A stretch of 6,309 bases of DNA. Source: Campylobacterota bacterium (GTDB taxonomy: Bacteria > Campylobacterota > Campylobacteria > Campylobacterales > SZUA-545). Under the pieces are notes generated by a model. That model was not told the DNA's origin. It worked only from the letters and a program-made list of their open reading frames with translations, and ran no database searches. Shown here piece by piece: positions 1 through 4,861 of this stretch. Position 1 is the stretch's first letter; each line of letters starts with the position of its first letter. The position numbers and the translations under genes are program-made. The stretch is from positions 1-6,309 of the forward strand of contig PWVP01000226.1 in assembly GCA_003561815.1 (NCBI GenBank), in the 5' to 3' direction.

Positions 1-407
1 CTGAGCGCTTCTGGCTGCCCGACGCGTTTATCACCACCGATTTTATGCTCCACCGCATGAACGGCGTGATCGCCAAACTGGTCGTCTACCCCGAAAACAT
101 GATGAAAAACCTCAACCTCACGGGCGGTCTGGTCTTTAGCCAGCGCATCTTGCTCGAACTGCCCAAAGCTGGCCTCACCCGCGAAGCGGCCTACGCCATC
201 GTCCAGCGCAACGCCATGAAGGTATGGGCAGGCCTACAAGAGGGCAAACCGGCGGTGAACGAAAAAGGCGAATCGCTCTATCAGCAATACCTGCTAGCCG
301 ACGAAGAGCTGGTGGCTGCCATAGGCGAAGAGATGATCCGTGAGTGCTTTAGCTACGACTACTACACGCGGAATGTGGACGGGATTTTTAAGCGGGTTTT
401 TGGGTAG
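1..407 (+). CDS. purB: Adenylosuccinate lyase PurB, C-terminal part (5' end outside window)
   Basis: This is the C-terminal part of a fumarase/aspartase-superfamily lyase. The frame is open from base 3 and gives 134 residues ending at TAG 405-407. The opening ERFWLPDAF and the stretch LHRMNGVIAKLVVYPENMM, followed by NLTGGLVFSQRILLELPKAG, GLTREAAYAIVQRNAMK and the tail NVDGIFKRVFG, are typical of the PurB C-terminal helical domain. PurB cleaves SAICAR to AICAR plus fumarate, and adenylosuccinate to AMP plus fumarate, in cytoplasmic purine synthesis as a homotetramer. The superfamily signature loop (SSxMPxKxNP type) lies upstream of the window and cannot be checked. ATG 45 is an internal methionine, not the start. 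Nothing in the visible part is truncated at the 3' end. The identification is from recalled family features and is strong. Confidence 0.93.
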   Translation, partial: ERFWLPDAFITTDFMLHRMNGVIAKLVVYPENMMKNLNLTGGLVFSQRILLELPKAGLTREAAYAIVQRNAMKVWAGLQEGKPAVNEKGESLYQQYLLADEELVAAIGEEMIRECFSYDYYTRNVDGIFKRVFG

Positions 408-424
408 GTCAGAAAGGGAAAGCG

Positions 425-547
425 ATGCCAGAGAAGGTCATCTCTTTGGTGCTGGAGTGGGCCTATGAGCACCGGGATGAGCTGATGGAGGATTGGGAGC
501 TGGCTAGGGCAAACCAGCCTGTCAAAAAGATTGATCCTCTTGTGTGA
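425..547 (+). pseudogene. Truncated DUF4160 protein (C-terminal 40 residues only)
   Basis: The open frame from ATG 425 to TGA 545-547 encodes 40 residues that read like the conserved C-terminus of DUF4160 proteins: ISLVLEWAYEHRDELM, then EDWELARANQPVKKIDPLV. Full DUF4160 proteins are about 80-90 residues, so the N-terminal half is missing. In the same frame, the codons just before the ATG read GQKGKA, as expected for the family's segment before the helix, so the deletion junction lies close to base 408, against the purB stop. A purine-rich AGAAAGGGAA (411-420) stands at ribosome-binding distance, so the stub could still be translated. DUF4160 genes commonly sit immediately upstream of DUF2442 genes, as here. 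The pair has been suspected to be toxin-antitoxin-like, but I know of no settled function. I judge this a remnant. A genuine short protein is possible. Confidence 0.72.
491..538 (+). repeat. Diverged direct repeat, copy 1 (second copy 860-907)
   Basis: The segment TGGGAGCTGGCTAGGG and what follows up to AAGATTGATCCT recurs at 860-907 as TGGGAGCTGACTAGGGG up to AAGATCGATCCG. Hand alignment without gaps gives 37 of 48 identities, with several differences at third codon positions (AAA/AAG, ATT/ATC, CCT/CCG). This is a repeat of coding origin (the DUF4160 C-terminus), not a mobile-element repeat. Confidence 0.7.
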
Positions 548-552
548 AAGGA
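546..552 (+). promoter_or_regulatory. Ribosome-binding site deciding the DUF2442 start
   Basis: GAAAGGA lies 5 bases before ATG 558. It overlaps the stop of the upstream DUF4160 stub and supports ATG 558 over the in-frame upstream ATG 531, which would add nine residues (MILLCERIF) foreign to the family. Confidence 0.6.
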
Positions 553-557
553 TTTTC

Positions 558-803
558 ATGATTTGGGTTACAGATGCGAAACACACCTCTGAATATAAGG
601 TTTTTGTCCGTTTCAGCGACGGCAAGGAGGCGGAGATTGATTTAAAAAACCACATTGCCTCAAAACAAAACGGTACAGTTTTTGAGCCCCTAAAAAATCC
701 GGAGCAGTTCCAGAAGCTCTATTTCAACCCCGATACTGATACGATCGAGTGGCCTTGCGGTGCCGATATTGCGCCGGAGCGGTTGTATGAGATGGCGAGC
801 TAA
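558..803 (+). CDS. DUF2442 domain protein
   Basis: This is a small soluble protein of 81 residues starting MIWVTDAKHTSEYKVFVRF. It shows the DUF2442 pattern: a strand with F-x-DG (FSDGKEAEIDL, about residues 18-28), a middle segment with FEPL (45-48), a QF/LYF segment (54-60), and the C-terminal signature TIEWPCGADIAPERLY (about 63-78), which matches the family's gtI-W-p-G-D-i-PE-LY. The length is normal, so this copy looks intact. Start 558 is chosen because of the GAAAGGA site and because the family begins near this point. It follows the truncated DUF4160 gene by 10 bases, and a second DUF4160 remnant follows its stop. DUF2442 has no firmly established biochemical role. If the DUF4160/DUF2442 pair does act as a two-component module, this copy has lost its partner. 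Confidence 0.85.
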   Translation: MIWVTDAKHTSEYKVFVRFSDGKEAEIDLKNHIASKQNGTVFEPLKNPEQFQKLYFNPDTDTIEWPCGADIAPERLYEMAS

Positions 804-804
804 G

Positions 805-934
805 ATGGGTGTTTTGGAGTTGATTGAGTGCTACGAATCGCTTCCGGTTTCAAATCCAGAACTGGGAGCTGACTAGGGGATATCGGCCTATCAAGAAGAT
901 CGATCCGGCGATTCGTATAGTGCCCCTACCGTAG
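805..934 (+). pseudogene. Second, frame-disrupted DUF4160 C-terminal remnant
   Basis: One base after the DUF2442 stop, ATG 805 opens MGVLELIECYES, which resembles the DUF4160 helix (LELIEEW type), but this frame ends at TAG 874-876. In the next frame, bases 860-934 read NWELTRGYRPIKKIDPAIR and stop at TAG 932-934. This matches the family's C-terminal motif NWEL-x-R-x-x-x-P-x-KKIDP. The two parts together look like one DUF4160 C-terminus broken by a frameshift and perhaps a short deletion around 840-860. By my count, bases 860-907 match 491-538 of the upstream stub at 37 of 48 positions. No N-terminal half is visible. It is almost certainly non-functional. Confidence 0.6.
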
Positions 935-950
935 GCACGCCTGTCTCTTT
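920..950 (+). terminator. Possible weak terminator after the DUF4160/DUF2442 patch
   Basis: GTGCCCCTAC (920-929) can pair with GTAGGCAC (931-938) as an 8-bp stem with two bulged C residues and a tiny loop, and a T-rich stretch (CTGTCTCTTT, 941-950) follows. The T run is interrupted and the loop is strained, so this is only a candidate. It overlaps the tail of the second DUF4160 remnant. Confidence 0.25.
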
Positions 951-999
951 TGAGAAGTTCCAATAAAATGGGCGGTGTTTTCCCGCCTTGGCGCTCCCC

Positions 1000-1173
1000 C
1001 TAATAAAGCAACCCAAACACCCAAAGCGGCACCTTCGCCCCGAAGCCCCGCTCCAGATCATCCAGTGCTAGAAAGCTGTCGCTTAGGTCTTTGATTTGCG
1101 TGAAGCCCTTGTTTTTGCCTCCCATCTCCACGATCCGTTTGAGTTTGCCCATATCCGACACAAAGGGTACGCT
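1000..1173 (-). pseudogene. Orphan C-terminal coding fragment, family not recognised
   Basis: On the minus strand, from about 1173 down to the stop TAG at 1002-1000, an open stretch of 56 codons after an in-frame TAG (1176-1174) reads VPFVSDMGKLKRIVEMGG, then KNKGFTQIKDLSDSFLALDD, then LERGFGAKVPLWVFGLLY. The composition is that of a real soluble protein: alternating charged and hydrophobic residues, a GxKNKGF turn, and an aromatic-rich C-terminus ending exactly at the stop. No good ribosome-binding site precedes its GTG or ATG codons, and an in-frame stop lies just upstream. I read it as the C-terminal end of a longer gene whose 5' part was deleted. I do not recognise the family. Together with the DUF4160 remnants, it marks 408-1275 as a decaying accessory patch. 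Confidence 0.45.
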
Positions 1174-1182
1174 CTAGCGTAC
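1167..1182. repeat. Short perfect inverted repeat
   Basis: GTACGCT and AGCGTAC are perfect 7-bp inverted arms separated by CT. The element sits at the broken upstream end of the minus-strand fragment, at the border of an AT-richer stretch (about 1183-1270) that holds no gene I can support. It could be a breakpoint scar, a protein-binding palindrome or chance. Confidence 0.5.
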
Positions 1183-1275
1183 AAACCTTACTAGGAGGAT
1201 TGTTTTTGATACTTTTGTTGGGAGTACGATCCTAACTGCACCCTATATTCTTAGTAATGCACTCCTAATCAACCC

Positions 1276-1944
1276 TTACTCCACCCGCACCCCAAAACGC
1301 ATCAGCAGCCCAGGTAGCACATCATCCAGGTTTTGCACCTCTTTATCGGTGAGTTCGATGAGCGAGAGGTTGTACTTTTCGTAAATGGCGCGCTTTTGGG
1401 CCATACGGGCCTGATATTTGGGGTCATTTTCATAGCCCCAGTATTCGATATAGACGCGTCCGCAGGGGAGATAGAAGTCGCAGTAGACACTCTCCTCTAC
1501 AGGGAGTTTGCGCTCGTAGGCGTGGGCGATTTGGCTCATGTAGAGCCAGTTGTCGATGAGAAGCTCGGCTTTGGATCGGACATAGTGGCCATCGGTGGCG
1601 CGGTGTTCGGCGGGGAACTTATCGCGGAAGTTCTCTGCGCTTTTTTCGGGGGCGGGCTCTGCGGGTCTGGCTACACTGCCGCCCATCTCCGCAGCGGCAG
1701 CGATGAGTGCCGGACTCTGGAGGATGGCCGCTGGCCAGAGGACGAAGGGGTTCTTGCCCCGCGAGTGGATCTGCACCGTGCCGCCAGCGCGTTTGCCCTG
1801 ATCGGTGGCAATCCAGCCGCTACCCTGGCGCTCGATCCAGCCGAGCTCTTGCAGCAGGCGATTGGTCTGTCTAGGGCCTAGGCCGAACGCCTCGCCGAGT
1901 TTGGTGGCGTTTAGTTCTGATGGGGTCTGTGGGGTGTTTTGGAT
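1276..1944 (-). CDS. Winged-helix plus PD-(D/E)XK-like nuclease-fold protein; start uncertain
   Basis: The protein-like frame runs from about 1944 (or at least 1920) to the stop TAA 1278-1276, about 222 residues. The N-terminal part reads like a winged helix: LNATKLGEAFGLGPRQTNRL, LLQELGWIERQGSGWIATD, QGKRAGG. A linker rich in A, P and E follows. The C-terminal half has HYVRSKAELLIDNWLYMSQ, an AYERKLPVEE strand, YCDFYLPCGRVYIEYWG and SLIELTDKEVQNLDDVLP. Conserved acids E127, D156 and E167 (numbered from base 1944) suggest a variant PD-(D/E)XK or DUF559-like fold. I recall relatives sometimes annotated, implausibly, as glycerol kinase; no kinase motif is visible. The first canonical in-frame start is GTG 1776, which would discard the winged helix. 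ATC 1944-1942 sits 5 bases after AAGGAG, and ATG 1982 lies in another frame. Nuclease activity is inference. Confidence 0.7.
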   Translation of the reverse strand: MQNTPQTPSELNATKLGEAFGLGPRQTNRLLQELGWIERQGSGWIATDQGKRAGGTVQIHSRGKNPFVLWPAAILQSPALIAAAAEMGGSVARPAEPAPEKSAENFRDKFPAEHRATDGHYVRSKAELLIDNWLYMSQIAHAYERKLPVEESVYCDFYLPCGRVYIEYWGYENDPKYQARMAQKRAIYEKYNLSLIELTDKEVQNLDDVLPGLLMRFGVRVE

Positions 1945-1982
1945 GAGAGCTCCTTGGAAACAATCTTTCGTGCTGTCATCAT
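1911..1982 (-). other. Short 23-codon reading frame at the head of the winged-helix gene
   Basis: ATG 1982-1980 begins MMTARKIVSKELSSKTPHRP and ends at TAA 1913-1911. It overlaps the beginning of the winged-helix frame in a different register. Either this is the true N-terminus, separated from the rest by a one-base indel, or it is a leader peptide, or it is chance. It has no clear Shine-Dalgarno sequence. Its lysine-rich, helix-like makeup is compatible with a protein N-terminus. Confidence 0.3.
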
Positions 1983-2005
1983 GGCAGAAAGGCGGTATGA
2001 GCTAG

Positions 2006-2011
2006 ATTATA
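2006..2011 (-). promoter_or_regulatory. -10 element of the minus-strand winged-helix gene
   Basis: On the minus strand this is a perfect TATAAT. It puts the predicted transcription start near base 1999, 17 bases before ATG 1982. No good -35 hexamer stands at 16-18 bp upstream. Weak -35 conservation is common in Campylobacterota. Confidence 0.5.
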
Positions 2012-2114
2012 GTCTGCTTTTGGCGCCCGGCTCTTTTAAGCCACAAAGAGACGCGCTGCTCCGCATAAACGACCATCGATCACTCTTGTTGCCGCAAAAC
2101 GCGCATTTGTGTGC

Positions 2115-2120
2115 TATACT
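2115..2120 (+). promoter_or_regulatory. -10 element of the rhlE gene
   Basis: TATACT in the context GTGCTATACTCCCGCC is a good -10 match. The closest -35-like sequence is TTGCCG (2089-2094) with an overlong 20-bp spacer. The predicted start near 2127 gives a 5' leader of about 120 bases before ATG 2248. The divergent -10 for the minus-strand gene lies about 105 bp away, so 1945-2247 is a two-way promoter region with no gene of its own. Confidence 0.45.
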
Positions 2121-2197
2121 CCCGCCATCAAGACGCACTTCGGTCTGCTCCTTGCTCTTTCGCCCCTTTAGACGAATGAAAAATCAACCCCGATTTT

Positions 2198-2227
2198 GCC
2201 TAGACCGACCCGCACTGGCGGGTAGGC
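2198..2227 (+). promoter_or_regulatory. Hairpin in the rhlE 5' leader
   Basis: GCCTA (2198-2202) pairs with TAGGC (2223-2227). Inside, CCCGC (2209-2213) pairs with GCGGG (2218-2222) around an ACTG loop, leaving GACCGA bulged on the 5' side. It ends 20 bases before ATG 2248 and has no U tract, so it is not a terminator. A role in translation control of the helicase is plausible but unproven. Confidence 0.4.
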
Positions 2228-2247
2228 CCGATCCACAGAAAGACTTC

Positions 2248-3528
2248 ATGTCCAGCTTTAACACCCTTGGCCTTTCGGCCCCCCTTCTTGCTGCCCTAAA
2301 AAAACAGGGTTACACCGCCCCCACGCCGATTCAGGCGCAGGCGATTCCGGTGATTTTGCAGCGCCGCGATGTACTCGCCGCCGCCCAGACCGGCACCGGC
2401 AAAACCGCCGGTTTTACCCTCCCGATGCTAGAGCTCCTAAGCCAGCACAAACCGGCCAACCCCAAAGCGGTGCGCGCGCTGGTGCTCGCCCCTACCCGCG
2501 AGCTGGTGGCCCAGGTGCACGAGAGCGTCAAGACCTACGGCGCGGGGATGAACTTCCACGCCACGCCCATCTTCGGCGGTGTAGGGATCCATCCGCAGAT
2601 CAGTGCTCTGCGCCGTGGGGCACAGATTGTCGTCGCCACCCCCGGACGACTGCTCGATCATGTGAGTCAGCGCACCATCGACCTCTCTAAAGTGGAGTTT
2701 CTCGTACTCGATGAGGCCGATCGGATGCTCGATATGGGTTTCATCCACGATATCAAAAAGATCCTCGCGCTGCTGCCCAAGAAGCGCCAGAACCTGCTCT
2801 TCTCGGCCACCTTCGCCCCGGAGATCAAGCGGCTGGCCGGTGAGCTGCTCGATAGCCCGGAGGTGATCGAAGTGGCCCGCCAAAACAGTGCCGCTGAGAG
2901 CGTCAAGCAGACCTTTCACCCCGTCGATCGGGAGCGCAAGCGGGATCTGCTCGCTCAGCTTATCCGCGATCAGGATCTCAAGCAGGTGCTGGTCTTTACC
3001 CGCACCAAACACGGCGCCAACAAGCTCTCCGAGTTTCTCACCAGAGGCGGCCTCCGCGCCGATGCGATCCACGGCAACAAAAGCCAATCGGCCCGCACCA
3101 AAGCGCTCGCTGACTTTAAAAAGGGGGCGGTGCGTGTACTGGTGGCCACCGACATCGCTGCGCGGGGGATCGATATCGATCACCTCCCCCATGTGGTCAA
3201 CTACGAGCTGCCCAATGTGGCCGAGGATTATGTTCACCGTATCGGCCGGACCGGACGGGCCGGACGCGAGGGTGAGGCGATCTCGCTGGTCTGTATCGAC
3301 GAAAAAGATCTCGCGCGCAATATCGAGCGGCTCATTAAGCGGGAGATCCCGAAGGTGGTCGTCGAGGGGTACGCCCCCGATCCGAGCATCCGCCCCGAGC
3401 CGATCCCCAATGGCCGTAACCGGAGCAGCCGCGCCCCTTCGCGCGCGCCGCGTCACGCCACCGGCGATCGCCGTACACCGCGTGAGGGTGCGCGCCGATC
3501 TTCGCGCCGCCCCTCCAGCCGCTACTGA
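2248..3528 (+). CDS. rhlE: DEAD-box ATP-dependent RNA helicase, RhlE type
   Basis: The 426-residue cytoplasmic protein carries the full set of DEAD-box motifs in order: the Q motif region (FNTLGLSAPLL with PTPIQ at 25-29), motif I AQTGTGKT (46-53), Ia PTRELVAQ (82-89), Ib TPGR (131-134), II DEAD (155-158), III SAT (186-188), IV LVFTRTK, V ATDIAARGID (300-309) and VI HRIGRTGR (330-337). The last 35 or so residues are rich in R, S and P, a disordered basic tail typical of RhlE-like helicases that bind structured RNA. It unwinds short RNA duplexes using ATP, usually in ribosome assembly, RNA decay or cold adaptation. ATG 2248 gives the standard MSSFNTLGLS start. The same frame stays open back to 1939, and ATG 2176 would add 24 residues that look like translated leader. 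The ribosome-binding site is weak (AGAAAGA, 2238-2244). Confidence 0.93.
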   Translation: MSSFNTLGLSAPLLAALKKQGYTAPTPIQAQAIPVILQRRDVLAAAQTGTGKTAGFTLPMLELLSQHKPANPKAVRALVLAPTRELVAQVHESVKTYGAGMNFHATPIFGGVGIHPQISALRRGAQIVVATPGRLLDHVSQRTIDLSKVEFLVLDEADRMLDMGFIHDIKKILALLPKKRQNLLFSATFAPEIKRLAGELLDSPEVIEVARQNSAAESVKQTFHPVDRERKRDLLAQLIRDQDLKQVLVFTRTKHGANKLSEFLTRGGLRADAIHGNKSQSARTKALADFKKGAVRVLVATDIAARGIDIDHLPHVVNYELPNVAEDYVHRIGRTGRAGREGEAISLVCIDEKDLARNIERLIKREIPKVVVEGYAPDPSIRPEPIPNGRNRSSRAPSRAPRHATGDRRTPREGARRSSRRPSSRY

Positions 3529-3530
3529 GG

Positions 3531-3536
3531 TATAAT
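3531..3536 (+). promoter_or_regulatory. -10 element for the membrane protein/patatin unit
   Basis: A perfect TATAAT begins 3 bases after the rhlE stop (TGA 3526-3528), with a predicted start near 3543 and a leader of about 23 bases. No recognisable -35 stands upstream, within the GC-rich rhlE 3' end. CCCCC (3537-3541) and GGGGG (3556-3560) could pair in a read-through transcript, but there is no U tract, so rhlE transcription may also continue into the next genes. Confidence 0.45.
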
Positions 3537-3565
3537 CCCCCTAAAGCTCATGTGCGGGGGTAAGG

Positions 3566-3931
3566 ATGATTTTGATCTTATGGATCGCGCTGATTGTGGG
3601 CGTGATCTTCGTCTTTAAAGAGCGGCGCGATCGGCTTGAGAATCAGCGCCGCTTTAAAGAGTGGCTTCACCGCCTCGATGAGGCTCCACTTCAGGAGCGC
3701 CGCGAGGCGGCCTATCAGCTCTATTTCCAGAACGGCTACGAGGTGGATGTGCTAGATGAGCGCACCCTGGAGGTCAAAAAGCGCCACTTTAGATTCGGCT
3801 GGGCGCTGACTGGCTTCGGGCTTTTGGGGGTGGGGCTGGTGGTCTATCTCATCTGGTACTACTGGTTCCAAAAACCCGAGATCACCCGTGTGCATCTTGA
3901 TCAGACGGGCGGGCCCAGGCTGCTGCCGTGA
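3566..3931 (+). CDS. Small two-helix membrane protein, function unknown
   Basis: This 121-residue protein is not one I can assign to a family. Residues 2-17 (LILWIALIVGVIFVF) form a hydrophobic N-terminal segment followed by a basic KERRDR. About residues 18-78 are a charged, probably helical loop (ENQRRFKEWLHRLDEAPLQE, then REAAYQLYFQNGYEVDVLDE), and residues 79-101 form a second hydrophobic helix ending in WYYWF. With KERRDR inside, the loop would be cytoplasmic, and the C-terminal 20 residues would be outside or periplasmic. ATG 3566 follows GGGGGTAAGG, a usable though crowded ribosome-binding site. Its stop overlaps the GTG of the patatin gene by GTGA (3928-3931), so the two are probably translationally coupled. 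A role in presenting or assisting the exported patatin is a guess from this coupling alone. Confidence 0.78.
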   Translation: MILILWIALIVGVIFVFKERRDRLENQRRFKEWLHRLDEAPLQERREAAYQLYFQNGYEVDVLDERTLEVKKRHFRFGWALTGFGLLGVGLVVYLIWYYWFQKPEITRVHLDQTGGPRLLP

Positions 3932-4830
3932 TCCGTATCGTGCTGGCGCTGCTGCTAAGCGGCACGCTTTTATGGGCAGAGTCCAAGCGGGTTTCGCTGG
4001 TGCTTGGCAGCGGTGGCGCGCGCGGCTATGCCCATATCGGGGTGATCGAGGAGCTTGAGCGTCAGGGCTACGAAATCGTCTCTATCAGCGGCTCATCGAT
4101 GGGGGCGCTGGTGGGCGGCCTCTATGCTGCTGGTGGACTGGAGCCGTTTCGCGACTGGGCGATCGCGCTGGATATGCGTGAGGTGCTGCGGTTGGTGGAT
4201 TTTAGCCCCGGCGATGGCGGGCTGGTGGATATCGGCGGCGTCTTTAAGACGATCGAGGGTTTTATCCAACACGAGTCGATCGAGGATCTGCCTATCCGAT
4301 TCGTGGCCACCGCCACCGATCTCAAAGAGCGCAAAAGCTATCTTTTCGATCGCGGCTCGCTTCTGGCCGCCCTGCAGGCCTCCACGGCGATGCCCACCAT
4401 CTTTAAACCCTTTGAGCACGATGGTCGCCTCTTTGTCGATGGCGGTACGCTCAATCCGCTGCCTATCGCCGCTGCTCAGGGGGTCGAGTACGATCGGCTG
4501 ATCGTGGTCGATGTGGGAGCCGATGTGCCAGCGCACTTCAAACCCGAACCCCCTGAAAAGATTCGCCAAAACCGCCAGAGCATCTATGATCGCATCTTTG
4601 AGCACTTTAAGAGCAACGATCGCAGCCGTGAAAAGGGGCTCTTTACCATCGCCAGCGAGACGATCAATATCATGCAGGAGCACACCGCCCGATCGCAGCT
4701 GGAGCGCTACGGCTATGACCTGCTGATCGAGATCCCCCGCGAAAGCGCGGCGTTTTATGAGTTTAACCGCGCCTGGGAGCTTATCGAGATCGGACGGTTG
4801 GCAGCTCGTGAGGCGCTCCAGAAGCGTTGA
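3928..4830 (+). CDS. Exported patatin-like phospholipase/serine hydrolase
   Basis: The 300-residue protein of the patatin/RssA/NTE hydrolase family uses a Ser-Asp dyad to cleave acyl esters of lipids. Residues 1-17 (MIRIVLALLLSGTLLWA) form a short signal peptide, with likely cleavage after WA. The catalytic core follows at once: the oxyanion loop GSGGARGYAHIGV (27-39), the nucleophile elbow GSSMG (55-59, Ser57) and the DGG motif with the catalytic Asp171 (VDGGTLNPLPI). All key residues are present. Many RssA-type relatives are cytoplasmic, so the signal peptide points to action in the periplasm or at the outer membrane. Length is normal for a single-domain member; no POTRA or beta-barrel domain follows. 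The GTG start overlaps the membrane-protein stop. The gene ends at TGA 4828-4830, inside the -35 of the next promoter. Substrate is unknown. Confidence 0.88.
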   Translation: MIRIVLALLLSGTLLWAESKRVSLVLGSGGARGYAHIGVIEELERQGYEIVSISGSSMGALVGGLYAAGGLEPFRDWAIALDMREVLRLVDFSPGDGGLVDIGGVFKTIEGFIQHESIEDLPIRFVATATDLKERKSYLFDRGSLLAALQASTAMPTIFKPFEHDGRLFVDGGTLNPLPIAAAQGVEYDRLIVVDVGADVPAHFKPEPPEKIRQNRQSIYDRIFEHFKSNDRSREKGLFTIASETINIMQEHTARSQLERYGYDLLIEIPRESAAFYEFNRAWELIEIGRLAAREALQKR

Positions 4831-4855
4831 CACCGCTTTATATATCAAATATAAT
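4827..4855 (+). promoter_or_regulatory. Consensus sigma70 promoter of the PIN toxin/antitoxin operon
   Basis: TTGACA (4827-4832) and TATAAT (4850-4855) are both perfect consensus hexamers with the optimal 17-bp spacer (4833-4849). The -35 overlaps the patatin stop codon. The predicted start, 7 bases after the -10, is base 4862, which is the A of the toxin ATG. The transcript would therefore lack a 5' leader. Confidence 0.82.
4838..4854. promoter_or_regulatory. Candidate autoregulatory operator over the -10
   Basis: TTATAT (4838-4843) and ATATAA (4849-4854) are perfect inverted arms around ATCAA and cover the spacer end and -10. ATATCA also repeats directly at 4842-4847 and 4854-4859, 12 bp apart. 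Ribbon-helix-helix antitoxins commonly bind such repeats over their own promoter. AT-rich sequence makes chance repeats likely, so this is a candidate only. Confidence 0.4.
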
Positions 4856-4861
4856 ATCACC

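Noticed and set aside
970..987. GGCGG-N7-CCGCC hairpin as a terminator
   Set aside because: The stem is only 5 bp and no T run follows on either strand.
1187..1275. AT-richer stretch with imperfect inverted repeats (CTAGGAGGAT near 1191 and ACTCCTAATC near 1261) as a miniature mobile element
   Set aside because: Only about six bases (TAGGAG) match cleanly between the arms, and there is no target-site duplication. AGGAGG (1193-1198) before TTG 1206 gives only a nine-codon frame.
408..1275. This patch as an active toxin-antitoxin or defence island
   Set aside because: Only the DUF2442 gene is intact. The partners are broken and no defence gene or integrase is visible, so it is described as decay.
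1333..1881. A 182-codon plus-strand open frame opposite the winged-helix gene
   Set aside because: It lies antisense to a frame with clear conserved protein motifs, and its translation is low-complexity G/A/V/L-rich. It is a shadow of GC-rich coding sequence.
1939..2247. N-terminal extension of RhlE by 103 residues
   Set aside because: It overlaps the divergent gene's promoter and start region and the rhlE -10, and has no domain. RhlE proteins normally begin at the MSxFxxLGLS segment.
2437..3456. A 339-codon minus-strand open frame inside rhlE
   Set aside because: It is antisense to all the DEAD-box motifs. The open frame results from codon bias on the real strand.
3463..4166. GCGATCGC octamers (3463-3470 and 4159-4166) as a HIP1-like repeat family
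   Set aside because: There are only two exact copies, both inside genes and in a sequence where GATCG and CGATC are common from Asp-Arg and Ile codon use. That is not enough to claim a repeat system.
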